Positions 54,558 to 63,790 of a DNA stretch of 64,000 bases are shown here, one piece after another; the stretch's first letter is position 1; each line of letters starts with the position of its first letter. Source of the DNA: Zavarzinia marina (GTDB lineage: Bacteria > Pseudomonadota > Alphaproteobacteria > Zavarziniales > Zavarziniaceae); assembly GCF_021568905.1 (NCBI RefSeq), contig NZ_JAKGSB010000003.1, forward strand, positions 248,001 to 312,000, written 5' to 3'. Both the position numbers and the translations under genes were made by a program. A model generated the notes under the pieces. The model was given only the letters and a program-made list of their open reading frames with translations, searched no databases and was not told the origin of the DNA.

Positions 54558-56168
54558 ATGTACGACTACATCATCGTCGGTGCGGGGTCGGCGGGTTGCG
54601 TGATGGCCAATCGGCTGTCGGCCAATCCGAACACCAAGGTCCTGCTGCTCGAGGCCGGGCCGACGGACAGGCACTGGTCGGTGCAGATGCCCTTCGGCGT
54701 CGTCGCGCTCATGCGCTCGAAGACCCGCAACTGGGGTTTCCACACCGTCGCCCAGAAGCATATGGACGGGCGCGAGATGTTCTGGCCGCGCGGCAAGACG
54801 CTCGGCGGTTCCTCCTCCATCAATGCGATGATCTATACCCGCGGCCACCGGGGCGACTACGACGACTGGGCGGCCCTCGGGCTCGAGGACTGGTCCTACG
54901 ACCGTTGCCTGCCCTATTTCCGGAAGTCGGAGCACAACGAGCGCATCACGGACCAGTATCACGGCAACCACGGGCCGCTGAACGTCACCGATCCGCGCCA
55001 TCCCAATCCCCTGTGCAACCTCTATATCGAGGCCGGCAAGCGCTGGGGCCTGAGCGAGACGACGGATTTCAACGGCGCCGAACAGGAAGGCATCGGCTAT
55101 TACCAGCTCACCCAGAAGGAAGGGCAGCGCTATTCCGCCGCCCGCGCCTATCTGTGGGAGATCATGGAGCGCCCGAACCTGACCATCGAGACCGCCGCCC
55201 ATGTCATGAGCATCGAACTCGACGGCAAGCGGGCGCGCGGCGTGCGCTTCCGTCAGAAGGGGGCCGTGCGCTACGAGGAAGCGGCGGAGAGCGTGGTGCT
55301 GTGCGGCGGCGCCATCAATTCGCCCCAGGTGCTCCAGCTTTCGGGCATCGGCGATCCGGCCGACCTGAAGGCCGCCGGCGTCACCGTCCGCCACGAATTG
55401 CCGGGGGTGGGCAAGAACCTGCGCGACCATCTCGACATCACCCTCCAGCAGCGCACGAAGACCGCAGAGTCCTATGGCTTCTCGTGGCGCATGGCGTGGC
55501 GCGGCCCCATGGGGCTGATCGACTACTGGACCCGCAAGCGCGGCATCTACACCACCAATGTCGCCGAGGCGGGCTGTTTCGCGCGCACCAATCCGGACGA
55601 TCCGCGCCCCGACGTGCAGATGCATTTCATTCCGGCGATCCTCGAGAACCACGGTCTGAACACCAAGTTCGGCCACGGCTTCTCGACCCATGCCTGCCAG
55701 TTGCGGCCGCAGTCGATCGGGCGCCTGTGGATCAAGTCGGCCGATCCCTTCGCCGATCCCGCGATCGACCCCAATTACCTGGCCGAGCGCGAGGACGTCG
55801 AATGCCTGATCCGGGCCTTCAAGCTCTCGCGCGACGTCATCAAGGACCAGGCCTTCGCCGACAAGGTGGCGCCCAACCACGACTTCACCTGGGAACAGGC
55901 GCAGACCGACGCCGAGATCGAAGCCTATCTGCGCCGCAACGCCGAGACGGTCTATCACCCGGTCGGCACCTGCAAGATGGGCCATGACGACATGGCGGTG
56001 GTGGACGACAAATGCCGTGTCCACGGGCTGGAAGGCCTGTCGGTGGTCGATGCCTCGATCCATCCGACGCTGATCGGCGGCAATACCAATGCCCCGACCA
56101 TCATGACGGCGGAAAAGGCGGCCGAATACATGCTCGCCCCCGGCGCCACCCAGTCGAAGGCGGCCTGA
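54558..56168 (+). CDS. GMC-family oxidoreductase, choline/alcohol dehydrogenase-like
   Basis: 536 residues. FAD motif DYIIVGAGSAGCVMANRLSA; GMC signatures GGSSSINAMIYTRGH and GAINSPQVLQLSGIG; the C-terminal active-site His in VYHPVGTCKMG and Asn in LIGGNTNAPT. It resembles BetA and the AlkJ-type alcohol dehydrogenases; choline as substrate would fit the proXWV operon 24 kb away, but no betB or betI is adjacent, so the substrate is open. FAD enzyme feeding the respiratory chain, cytosolic or membrane-associated. Confidence 0.92.
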   Translation: MYDYIIVGAGSAGCVMANRLSANPNTKVLLLEAGPTDRHWSVQMPFGVVALMRSKTRNWGFHTVAQKHMDGREMFWPRGKTLGGSSSINAMIYTRGHRGDYDDWAALGLEDWSYDRCLPYFRKSEHNERITDQYHGNHGPLNVTDPRHPNPLCNLYIEAGKRWGLSETTDFNGAEQEGIGYYQLTQKEGQRYSAARAYLWEIMERPNLTIETAAHVMSIELDGKRARGVRFRQKGAVRYEEAAESVVLCGGAINSPQVLQLSGIGDPADLKAAGVTVRHELPGVGKNLRDHLDITLQQRTKTAESYGFSWRMAWRGPMGLIDYWTRKRGIYTTNVAEAGCFARTNPDDPRPDVQMHFIPAILENHGLNTKFGHGFSTHACQLRPQSIGRLWIKSADPFADPAIDPNYLAEREDVECLIRAFKLSRDVIKDQAFADKVAPNHDFTWEQAQTDAEIEAYLRRNAETVYHPVGTCKMGHDDMAVVDDKCRVHGLEGLSVVDASIHPTLIGGNTNAPTIMTAEKAAEYMLAPGATQSKAA

Positions 56169-56179
56169 GGCTTCGTCTC

Positions 56180-57322
56180 TCAGCGCCTCCTGGGCTTCAG
56201 GCCGAAGAGGAAGCGGGTCGGGCCGAAGGGCCGGACGATCAGGTGATAGGCGGCGAAGGTGACGGTGATCGAGCCGAGGCAGATCACCGCCGCCTTCAGC
56301 CACAGGGCCATCTCCAGCGGCACCACGATGAAGGCCAGCGCCACCACCGGCAGGTGGTGCAGCACGTAGAGCGGCAGGGTCGCCTCCGTCATATAGCGGT
56401 CGAAGGCGCCATGCGGGCGCTGCCAGCGCCGCCCGAGGCCCAGCAGCCCGGCGACGAAGCACCAGGCGGCGATCCCCCGCGCGCCGAGCGCCCAGAACGG
56501 CGGCGCGACGTCGTGGGGCAGGCCGGCCTGCCCGGCGTAATAGACCGCGAACGACAGGAAACCGAGGGCCAGCAGGCTCAGCGGCCTTGCCGTCACCACG
56601 GCCTCGATCCGGGGCTGGCGCGAGACGATCGCGCCCATCAGGAAACAGGTGACCTCGATCGTCAGATTGGCGAAATCGCTCGACAGATTGGGCAGGTCGC
56701 CGAAGCGCGGACGCAGCAGGATCTCGGCCGCCGCCGCGATCAGGGCCGGCGCCAGCAGCCAGCCGACATGACCCCGCCAGCGGTCGTAGGACAGCGCGAT
56801 CCGGCGCATCAGCCCGGTGAACAGCAGGGTGAACAGCAGCAGATAGACCAGGAACCAGAGGTGCGACCAGGTGAACTGGTTCAGATGGGTGAAGAAGCCG
56901 TAGTAGAAGTCGAGATAATTCTCGTGAAAGGGACCGGGCGGGTGGCGCAGCCCGCTGGGGCGCAGATCGATGCCGCCCAGCCGCTCCAGATATTTGATCG
57001 CCGGCGCGAACAGCAGCAGTCCGACGAGGAGCGGCGGCAGCAGGCGCTTGAAGCGATCGAAGACGAAGAAGCCGGTGGTGCGCGACGACAGCGCGGTCGC
57101 CGCCGCGAAGCCCGCGATGAAGAAGAACAGCGGCATCCGCCAGACATGCGAGAAGGCGGCGAAGAGATCCAGCGCGCCGGAGGCGACGGCGTTCTTCACG
57201 TGATAGGCCGGGTCGAAATCGAAGACCTTGGCGGTATGGAACGGGAACTGGATGAAGCAGGCGAAGATTCGCAGCAGGTCCAGCTCGCGGCGCCGTCGGC
57301 CCGCGTCGGGTGACACGGACAT
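56180..57322 (-). CDS. Acyltransferase family 3 membrane protein (OpgC-like)
   Basis: 380 residues, ten or so predicted membrane helices. It opens with RRRELDLLRIFACFIQFPFHTAKVF, including the conserved His of acyltransferase-3 proteins, and has RMPLFFFIAGFAAATAL and HLWFLVYLLLFTLLF. Such enzymes add acyl or succinyl groups to periplasmic glycans. ATG 57322 follows the membrane methyltransferase stop by 4 bases, so the two are one operon. Confidence 0.88.
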   Translation of the reverse strand: MSVSPDAGRRRRELDLLRIFACFIQFPFHTAKVFDFDPAYHVKNAVASGALDLFAAFSHVWRMPLFFFIAGFAAATALSSRTTGFFVFDRFKRLLPPLLVGLLLFAPAIKYLERLGGIDLRPSGLRHPPGPFHENYLDFYYGFFTHLNQFTWSHLWFLVYLLLFTLLFTGLMRRIALSYDRWRGHVGWLLAPALIAAAAEILLRPRFGDLPNLSSDFANLTIEVTCFLMGAIVSRQPRIEAVVTARPLSLLALGFLSFAVYYAGQAGLPHDVAPPFWALGARGIAAWCFVAGLLGLGRRWQRPHGAFDRYMTEATLPLYVLHHLPVVALAFIVVPLEMALWLKAAVICLGSITVTFAAYHLIVRPFGPTRFLFGLKPRRR

Positions 57323-57326
57323 GGTG

Positions 57327-57884
57327 TCAGCCCCGGCGTGTCAGGCGCGGCAGGAACATGCCGGTGCGGGCGCGATAGGCGTCATAGGCCCCGGCCAGGG
57401 TACTGGCGGCGAATTTGCCCTCCTCGCGCCGGGCGGCGGCGGCGAAGCCGATGGCCATGACCGCGACGGCGAGCAGCAGCAAGGGCTCCCGCGCGGCGCA
57501 GACACCGCCCAGCCAATAGAGCAGATAGGCGGTATAGAACGGGTGGCGGACCAGGCGATAGGGCCCGTCCTGCAGCAGGAAATCGGGCTGGTCGCCGGAA
57601 AAGGCGACCGACAGGCGCTGGCGCCGCGTGGTCAGGATGGTCCAGGCGTAGAGCGCGCCGGCGGCGCCCATCAGCGCGAGGCCGGCGGCGAAGCTGGTCC
57701 AGGTGGCGCGGGTGTCGGTGATCTCGGCGATGATACCGCCCGTCGTGGCCCCCGACAGCACGGCCAGCAGGCGCATGGGCCAGGGCGTGCCTTCCGGCCG
57801 GCGGAAATGCAGCAGATAGCCGATGGTGAAGGCGAGAAACACGAGACTCGCGATGATCAGCAGAATGTCCTGGGGAACGCGCAT
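57327..57884 (-). CDS. Isoprenylcysteine-methyltransferase-like membrane methyltransferase
   Basis: 185 residues, four or five membrane helices. The C-terminal motif LLQDGPYRLVRHPFYTAYLLYWLGG and ARREEGKF...YRARTGMFLPRL is that of ICMT/PEMT-like methyltransferases (RHPxY and EE). The N-terminal helix begins MRVPQDILLIIASLVFLAF; ATG 57884 was chosen for that reason, rather than the upstream ATG at 58001. Substrate unknown; no prenylation in bacteria is implied. Confidence 0.85.
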   Translation of the reverse strand: MRVPQDILLIIASLVFLAFTIGYLLHFRRPEGTPWPMRLLAVLSGATTGGIIAEITDTRATWTSFAAGLALMGAAGALYAWTILTTRRQRLSVAFSGDQPDFLLQDGPYRLVRHPFYTAYLLYWLGGVCAAREPLLLLAVAVMAIGFAAAARREEGKFAASTLAGAYDAYRARTGMFLPRLTRRG

Positions 57885-58042
57885 CGTTTTCGGTCTTGGG
57901 GGCGGCACCGTCCGGCGCGGACTATAGGCCGCGGGGCGGGGCTTGCAAAGCAAAGGTCGAGCCCGCAAGGTGCGCCGAGGCCGATCGTCGGCCGGAGACA
58001 CAGTAAGACACCCAAAACATTGGGATTTCGGGGAAGTCGCCC

Positions 58043-59008
58043 TTGCTTCGCATCCTGTTCGTCATCCTGGCGGTCATGGCGGCCTCCGGTTGCGCGCTCC
58101 AACGGCCCGTCGACGTCAGTCGCGCCACCGACTACGAGGAATTCGGGCCCAACCCCGCCGGCCTTTCCATGAAGGCCTATGTGCCGGCCGGCCTCGCCCC
58201 CGGCGCGCCCCTGGTGGTGGCCCTGCATCATTGCTTCCAGCACGCCGAGGAATATGCCGACGAGACCGGCTGGCTCACCCTGGCCGACCAATATGGTTTC
58301 GCCGTCCTGATGCCGGGGCAGAACGTCTTCAACGACATCAACTATTGCTTCCAGTGGTTCAACGCCTGGGAGCAGGGACCGGACGGCGACGAGCCGGTCT
58401 CCATCCATTCGATGATCACCGCCATGGTGCGCACCTTCGACCTCGATCCGGCACGGATCTTCGTCACCGGCCATTCGGCGGGCGGCAGCATGGCGCTGAT
58501 CCTCATGGCCAGCTACCCGGACCTGATCGCCGGCGGCGGCACCTTCGGCAGCCTGCCGGTGGGCCAGAGCCGGGCGATGGTGGTGGCGCCCTACGCCATG
58601 GCCGGCTTCGGCACCGAGGACGCGGCGGATCTCGCCGCCCGCATCACCGAGCGGATCGACTGGAAGGGCCCCTGGCCGCGCCTCTCGGTCTGGCACGGCA
58701 GCGACGACCTGATGATCGGGCCGTCCAACGGACCGCGCGTGCGCAACCAGTGGCTGGGCCTGATGGGCCTGCAGAACGACGCGCCGGTCATCGACACGGT
58801 CGGCCCCTACCGGCGCGAGACATGGACCGGCCCGGATGGTCGCCCGGCGGTGCAATATGTCGATCTCCAGGGTATCGGCCATTCGGTGCCGGTCGATGCC
58901 GCCCACGGCTGCGGCGTCGAACCGCAAGGCCTCTCCCAACTGGTCAGCGACGTCGGCGTCTGTTCCTCGCTCGAACTGCTGAAGTTCTGGGGCGTGGCGG
59001 CGCCATGA
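58043..59008 (+). CDS. PHB-depolymerase family esterase, lipoprotein
   Basis: 321 residues. The lipobox AASGC at the end of a short signal (TTG start 58043, GGGGAAG upstream) predicts a lipoprotein. Catalytic Ser in GHSAGGSMA, Asp in WHGSDDLMIG and His in GIGHSVPV; VVALHHCFQHAEEYADETG carries the oxyanion region. This is the secreted LpqC/PHB-depolymerase-like esterase family. It overlaps the next gene as ATGA. Natural substrate not assigned. Confidence 0.87.
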   Translation: MLRILFVILAVMAASGCALQRPVDVSRATDYEEFGPNPAGLSMKAYVPAGLAPGAPLVVALHHCFQHAEEYADETGWLTLADQYGFAVLMPGQNVFNDINYCFQWFNAWEQGPDGDEPVSIHSMITAMVRTFDLDPARIFVTGHSAGGSMALILMASYPDLIAGGGTFGSLPVGQSRAMVVAPYAMAGFGTEDAADLAARITERIDWKGPWPRLSVWHGSDDLMIGPSNGPRVRNQWLGLMGLQNDAPVIDTVGPYRRETWTGPDGRPAVQYVDLQGIGHSVPVDAAHGCGVEPQGLSQLVSDVGVCSSLELLKFWGVAAP

Positions 59009-59949
59009 CGCGCGGTGCCGCCCTTCTTCTCCTTCTGCTGGCCCTCGCCATGCCGGGGACGGGGCGGGCGGCGCCGGCCGAATTCGACCTGACGACGGCG
59101 GACGGACGCCAGCGCCACTATCTGCTGGACGTGCCGCGCGCGCCGGCGGGCGGGCCGCTGCCCCTGGTCATCGTGCTGCACGGGACCTATGGCACCGGGG
59201 AGAAGATGGCCCGCCATCTCGGCTTCGGCGCCTATGTGGAGCGCATGGGGATCGCCGTCGCCTATCCGGACGCCTATCGCGAGCCCGGCCGCCGCCAGAC
59301 CCTGCGCTGGAACGACGGGCGTGGCACGCTCGCCTCGTCCGAGGCCGGCATCGACGATGTCGCCTTCATGCGCGCCCTGGTGGACGACATCGCCCGCCGC
59401 GTGCCTCTGGACCGCCGCCGGGTCTTCGTCACCGGGGCGTCCAACGGCGGCATGATGGCCTGGCGCGTCGGCTGCGAGGCGGCGGATCTGGTCGCCGCCA
59501 TCGCCCCCGTGATCGGCGCCGTGCCGAAGCCGATTGCCGGCGCCTGCCGGCCGTCGCGGCCGATCTCGGTCCTTGCCGTCAACGGTGTGGAGGATCCGAT
59601 CGTGCCCTTCGCCGGCGGCCTCGTCTGCGCCCATGTCGCCAAGGTCTTCTGCGAGCGGGGCGAGGTGATCGCGGCCCCCGATTCGCTGGCGCGCTTCGCC
59701 GCCGCGGCCGGCTGCGCCGCGACGCCCCGCGATACGCCGCTGCCCGCGACGGTCGACGACGGCACACGGGTCCGCCGGTCCGATTATGGCGGCTGCGCGG
59801 GCGGTGTCCGGCTGCGCGGCCTCTGGATCGAGGGCGGGGGCCATGCCTGGCCGCCGCTGTCGAGCCAGTTGGGCGAACGGAAGAGCGGGCGCAGCAGCGG
59901 CAATCTGAACGCGACCGAAGCGATCCTGCGTTTCTTCCTGGACCTCTAG
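59005..59949 (+). CDS. Secreted PHB-depolymerase-like esterase, second copy
   Basis: 314 residues. Signal peptide MTRGAALLLLLLALAMPGTGRAA. Ser in TGASNGGMMAW, Asp in VNGVEDPIVPF and His in EGGGHAWPP; VIVLHGTYGTGEKMARH carries the oxyanion hole. Same superfamily as the gene before it but clearly diverged (polyhydroxybutyrate depolymerase/LpqC type). Start ATG 59005 overlaps the previous stop as ATGA. It may act on the same exported polymer or ester; not shown. Its stop overlaps the convergent AraC-type gene by 4 bases. Confidence 0.9.
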   Translation: MTRGAALLLLLLALAMPGTGRAAPAEFDLTTADGRQRHYLLDVPRAPAGGPLPLVIVLHGTYGTGEKMARHLGFGAYVERMGIAVAYPDAYREPGRRQTLRWNDGRGTLASSEAGIDDVAFMRALVDDIARRVPLDRRRVFVTGASNGGMMAWRVGCEAADLVAAIAPVIGAVPKPIAGACRPSRPISVLAVNGVEDPIVPFAGGLVCAHVAKVFCERGEVIAAPDSLARFAAAAGCAATPRDTPLPATVDDGTRVRRSDYGGCAGGVRLRGLWIEGGGHAWPPLSSQLGERKSGRSSGNLNATEAILRFFLDL

Positions 59950-60908
59950 TCCCGCGCCGCGCGGAAACGGCGGCGGTAGTCGCCGGGGGAAAGGCCGGTC
60001 AGGCGCTGGAACAGGCGGCGGAAGCTGGCGGGATCGTCGTAGCCGACGTCATGGGCAACGGCATCGATCGGCAGATTGCCGAGTTCCAGCATCTCGCGCG
60101 CCTTCTCGATCCGGATCTGCTGGCAATATTCGGTTGGGCGCAGGCCCGTCGCCTTGCGGAAACGGCGCAGGAAGGTGCGTTCCTCCAGCCTCGCCCTCGC
60201 TGTCATGGCGGCGAGATCGGCACCTTTCGCCCCAGTCGCCGCCAGCCAGTGCTGGACCGCCAGGATCGCCGCGTCGCCATGGTCGAGGCGCGGGCGAAAG
60301 CGTTCATAGGGCCGCTGCTCGCGTCCCGGCGGATCGATCAGCAGGAAGCGCGCGGTCTCCAGCATCAGGGTCGGGCCCATCAGGCGCTCGACCAGCACCA
60401 GGCCGAGATCGGTCCAGGCCATGACGCCGCCGGCGGTGACGATGTCGCCCTCGTCGATGACCAGGGGGCCGGCATCGACCCTGATCGCCGGGTGCGCGCG
60501 CGCCAGACGCTCGGCATAGCCCCAATGGGTGGTGGCGCGGCGCCCGTCCAGCAGCCCGGTTTCGGCCAGCACGAAAGCCCCGGCGCAGACCGAGCCGAGC
60601 ACTGCGCCGCCGGCATGGGCCGCGCGCATCCAGTCGGCGAAGGGGCGGAAGGAATCGCCCGTCGGCAGGGGCGCCAGGGACGGCGGCGCGATCACGAAGC
60701 GCGGCGCATGGGGCATGCCCGGCGCATTGTCGAAAGTGCAGGCCAGGACGCCGTCCGGCCCGGCCGACCAATGGCAGACCCGCGGCGCCAATGCCTCCGG
60801 CCCCAGCCGGTCCCGCGCCAGCCGCCCGGCTACGGCGAAAATGTCGGTCAGGCCGTGGATCGCGGCCATCTGAGCACCGGGATAGAGCAGCAGGGCGATC
60901 TCGGTCAT
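59946..60908 (-). CDS. AraC-family regulator with DJ-1/PfpI domain (GlxA-like)
   Basis: 320 residues. N-terminal DJ-1/PfpI-like ligand domain (MTEIALLLYPGAQMAAIHGL, with the nucleophile-elbow Cys in GSVCAGAFVLAETGLLDGR) and two C-terminal HTH motifs of AraC type (ARARLEERTFLRRFRKATG, then DVGYDDPASFRRLFQRLTG). Members sense small metabolites, often amines or betaines. Divergent from the isochorismatase gene, so it may regulate it (inference). Confidence 0.92.
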   Translation of the reverse strand: MTEIALLLYPGAQMAAIHGLTDIFAVAGRLARDRLGPEALAPRVCHWSAGPDGVLACTFDNAPGMPHAPRFVIAPPSLAPLPTGDSFRPFADWMRAAHAGGAVLGSVCAGAFVLAETGLLDGRRATTHWGYAERLARAHPAIRVDAGPLVIDEGDIVTAGGVMAWTDLGLVLVERLMGPTLMLETARFLLIDPPGREQRPYERFRPRLDHGDAAILAVQHWLAATGAKGADLAAMTARARLEERTFLRRFRKATGLRPTEYCQQIRIEKAREMLELGNLPIDAVAHDVGYDDPASFRRLFQRLTGLSPGDYRRRFRAARD

Positions 60909-61008
60909 CGCTTTGTCGGTTTTGCCCCGTTCATTGTCGGTCCCGCCAATCCAAACCCGAAAGCCGCCGCGCTATCAAGATGCGTCTTCGAGACCAGGAG
61001 GAAAGACG

Positions 61009-61557
61009 ATGAGCAAGCATGCGGTGATCGTGGTCGACATCCAGAAGGATTACTTCCCCGGCGGCAAATGGCCCCTGGTCGGGGTCGAGGCGGCGGCGGA
61101 CAAGGCGGCGCAGGTGATCGCGGCGGCCCGCGCCAAGGGCGACAAGGTGATCCACATCCGCCATGAATTCCCGATGGAGGCGGCGCCCTTCTTCGCGCCC
61201 GGCAGCGAGGGCGCGGCGATCCACCCCAAGGCGGCCCCCCTGGCCGGCGAGCCGGTGATCGTGAAGAATGCGGTGAATGCCTTCCTGAACACGCCCCTCG
61301 ACGCCACCCTGAAGGAAGCCGGCGTCGAAGCCGTCACCATCGTCGGCAGCATGAGCCATATGTGCGTCGACGCGGCGACGCGGGCGGCGGCCGATCTCGG
61401 CTATCAGGTGACGGTGGTGGAGGATGCCTGCGCCACCCTCGACATCGAGGCCGGCGGACGCAAGGTGCCGGCGGCGGACGTCCATGCCGCCTTCATGTCG
61501 GCGCTGGGCTTTGCCTATGCCCAGGTGACCGATACGGAAAGCTGGCTGGCGCGCTGA
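61009..61557 (+). CDS. Cysteine hydrolase, isochorismatase/nicotinamidase family
   Basis: 182 residues. The triad is visible: Asp10 in VDIQKDYF, Lys86 in VKNAVNAF, Cys119 in SHMCVDAATRAA. It hydrolyses amides or isochorismate-like esters. ATG 61009 has AGGAGG upstream. It is divergent from the GlxA-like regulator by 100 bases, an arrangement that often indicates regulation. Substrate unknown. Confidence 0.92.
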   Translation: MSKHAVIVVDIQKDYFPGGKWPLVGVEAAADKAAQVIAAARAKGDKVIHIRHEFPMEAAPFFAPGSEGAAIHPKAAPLAGEPVIVKNAVNAFLNTPLDATLKEAGVEAVTIVGSMSHMCVDAATRAAADLGYQVTVVEDACATLDIEAGGRKVPAADVHAAFMSALGFAYAQVTDTESWLAR

Positions 61558-61570
61558 GGCGTCGTCAGCC

Positions 61571-61617
61571 CACCTGGGCCCTATCCTACTTGGGCCCTAT
61601 CCTACTTGGGCCCTGTG
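61571..61617. repeat. 16-bp tandem repeat, 3 copies, over the aroC stop
   Basis: CACCTGGGCCCTATC, CTACTTGGGCCCTATC and CTACTTGGGCCCTGTG in succession. The minus-strand aroC stop (61597-61599) lies in the repeat and its last codons are repeat-derived. Confidence 0.88.
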
Positions 61618-62667
61618 GCGCATCAGGTGGTCGGCCAGGACGCAGGCCATCATCGCCTCGCCCACGGGCACGGCGCGGATGCCGACGCAGGGGTCGTGAC
61701 GGCCCTTGGTGACGACTTCCGTATTCTCGCCCGAGACGGTGACCGAATCGCGCGGGGTCAGGATGGAGGAGGTGGGCTTCACCGCGAAGCGCGCCACCAC
61801 CTCCTGCCCCGTCGAGATGCCGCCCAGGATGCCGCCCGCCTTGTTGGAGCGAAAGGCGACGCGGCCGTTGGCCATTTCCATCTCGTCCGCATTCTCTTCG
61901 CCCTGAAGGGCGGCGGCGGCGAAACCGGCGCCGATCTCGACGCCCTTCACCGCATTGATCGACATCAGCGCGGCGGCGAGATCCGAATCGAGCTTGCCGT
62001 AGAGCGGCGCGCCGAGGCCGGCGGGCACGCCCGAAGCGACGACTTCGATCACTGCCCCGACCGATGACCCGGCCTTGCGGACGGCGTCGAGATCCGCTTC
62101 CCAGAGTTTCGCGGTCTCGGCGTCCGGGCAGAAGAAGGGATTATTGTCCACTTCCGCCCAGTCCCAGCGCGCGCGGTCGATCAGACGGGCGCCCACCTGG
62201 ATCAGGGCGCCGCGAATGGTGACGTCCGGGCCCAGCACCTTGCGGGCGATGGCGCCGGCGGCGACCCTTGCCGCCGTCTCGCGGGCCGAGGAGCGCCCGC
62301 CGCCGCGCGGATCGCGGATACCGTATTTGACCTGATAGGTGAAATCGGCGTGGCCGGGGCGGAAGGTCTTGGCGATCTCGGAATAATCCTTCGAACGCTG
62401 GTCCGTGTTCTCGATCATCAGGCTGATCGGGGTGCCCGTGGTCAGGCCCTCGTAGGTGCCGGACAGGATCTTCACCTCGTCCGGCTCGCGGCGCTGGGTG
62501 GTGAAGCGGTTCTGGCCGGGCTTGCGCTTGTCGAGAAAGCCCTGGATGTCCGCCTCGGTCAGGGGCAGGCGCGGCGGCACGCCGTCGACCACGCAGCCGA
62601 GCGCCGGCCCGTGGCTCTCGCCCCAGGTGGTGACACGGAAGAGGTGACCGAAACTGTTGTGGGACAT
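61597..62667 (-). CDS. aroC: Chorismate synthase
   Basis: 356 residues. It forms chorismate from EPSP with reduced FMN. Signatures [39 protein letters not shown] (parts) and [21 protein letters not shown] are intact. ATG 62667 ([12 protein letters not shown]) was chosen because the family N-terminus starts there; upstream ATG adds 34 unrelated residues. A REP-like pair lies upstream, before fabI on the same strand. The C-terminal tail (RAQVG) is encoded by the tandem repeat. Confidence 0.97.
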   Translation of the reverse strand: MSHNSFGHLFRVTTWGESHGPALGCVVDGVPPRLPLTEADIQGFLDKRKPGQNRFTTQRREPDEVKILSGTYEGLTTGTPISLMIENTDQRSKDYSEIAKTFRPGHADFTYQVKYGIRDPRGGGRSSARETAARVAAGAIARKVLGPDVTIRGALIQVGARLIDRARWDWAEVDNNPFFCPDAETAKLWEADLDAVRKAGSSVGAVIEVVASGVPAGLGAPLYGKLDSDLAAALMSINAVKGVEIGAGFAAAALQGEENADEMEMANGRVAFRSNKAGGILGGISTGQEVVARFAVKPTSSILTPRDSVTVSGENTEVVTKGRHDPCVGIRAVPVGEAMMACVLADHLMRHRAQVG

Positions 62668-62701
62668 GCCTTTGCTCGACCTCGGGACACTTGCATCAAA
62701 A

Positions 62702-62797
62702 ACGCGTCGTCCCGGCGCAGGCCGGGACCTTTCGACGGGGAGGGCGTTTTTGGCGCCTTTGCTCCCCAAAGATCCCGGCCTTCTGCCTGGATGACGA
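62702..62797. repeat. REP-like palindrome pair, copy 2
   Basis: ACGCGTCGTCCCGGC with GCAGGCCGGGACC (62702-62729) and inverted partner GATCCCGGCCTTCTGCCTGG plus ATGACGA (62771-62797), between aroC and fabI. The partner's reverse complement contains TCCAGGCAGAAGGCCGGGA, also found at 21145-21163 in copy 1. Confidence 0.75.
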
Positions 62798-62809
62798 CTT
62801 TCCTTTGTA

Positions 62810-63628
62810 TTAGATCACCGACAGATCCGGCGCGTCGGCGGCCTTCATGCCGACGACGTGATAGCCCGAATCGACGTGATGCACCTCGCCCGAGACGCCG
62901 CGCGACAGGTCCGACACCAGATAGAGGCCGGCACCGCCGACATCGTCGATGGTGACGTTGCGCTTCAGGGGCGAGTTGTATTCGTTCCACTTCAGGATCA
63001 GGCGGAAATCGCCGATCGCGGAAGCCGCCAGGGTCTTGATCGGGCCGGCCGAAAGCGCGTTCACCCGGATCCCGTTCTTGCCGAGATCGACCGCGAGATA
63101 GCGCACCGAAGCCTCGAGCGCGGCCTTGGCGACACCCATCACGTTGTAATGCGGCATCACCTTTTCAGCGCCGTAATAGGTCAGCGTGATCAGGGAGCCG
63201 CCGTTCGGCATCAACGCTTCCGCGCGCTGGGCCACCGCCGTGAAGGAGAAGCACGAGATATACATGCTCTGCTTGAAGTTCTCCGGCGTCGTATCGACGT
63301 AGCGGCCCTTCAGCTCTTCCTTGTCGGAATAGGCGATGGCGTGGACCACGAAGTCGATCGTGCCCCATTTCTCCTTCAGGATCGCGAAGGTGGTGTCGAT
63401 CGACTCCAACTCGGCGACGTCACAGGGGATCACCAGATCATCCGGCGTGCCGACCTCGGCCGCCAGCGGACGGACGCGGCGCTCCAGCGCCTCGCCCAGA
63501 TAGGTGAAGGCGAGCTGACCACCCTGGGCGTGGATCGCCTTGGCGATACCCCAGGCAATGGAACGGTCGTTGGCGACCCCCATCACAAGTCCGCGTTTTC
63601 CAGCCATCAGGCCGGCGCCGTTCGACAT
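62810..63628 (-). CDS. fabI: Enoyl-ACP reductase (NADH)
   Basis: 272 residues. FabI-type SDR with [29 protein letters not shown] and the catalytic Tyr-x6-Lys motif in [25 protein letters not shown] (with [14 protein letters not shown]). It completes each fatty-acid elongation round. ATG 63628. Upstream of aroC on the same strand; divergent from pdxH. Confidence 0.96.
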   Translation of the reverse strand: MSNGAGLMAGKRGLVMGVANDRSIAWGIAKAIHAQGGQLAFTYLGEALERRVRPLAAEVGTPDDLVIPCDVAELESIDTTFAILKEKWGTIDFVVHAIAYSDKEELKGRYVDTTPENFKQSMYISCFSFTAVAQRAEALMPNGGSLITLTYYGAEKVMPHYNVMGVAKAALEASVRYLAVDLGKNGIRVNALSAGPIKTLAASAIGDFRLILKWNEYNSPLKRNVTIDDVGGAGLYLVSDLSRGVSGEVHHVDSGYHVVGMKAADAPDLSVI

Positions 63629-63790
63629 AGGCTGATCTCCCTCAAGGCGGCACCTAAAGCGCGCGGATTATAGACGTCTCCCGCGCCCCCTCAAGCGCGG
63701 CATGCCGCCATGCGAAAATGGCGCTCTTGCCCGGCTTGTGCTCGGCGCGGCGCCATGTTCCGTTGTCCGACCCGACTGGAGTGCCTGCCC

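Noticed and set aside
54294-56462. Long minus-strand frame upstream of the FkbM gene, opposite the GMC oxidoreductase
   Set aside because: It is antisense to an intact GMC gene with all motifs. The FkbM gene has its own start with a strong ribosome site at 54251.
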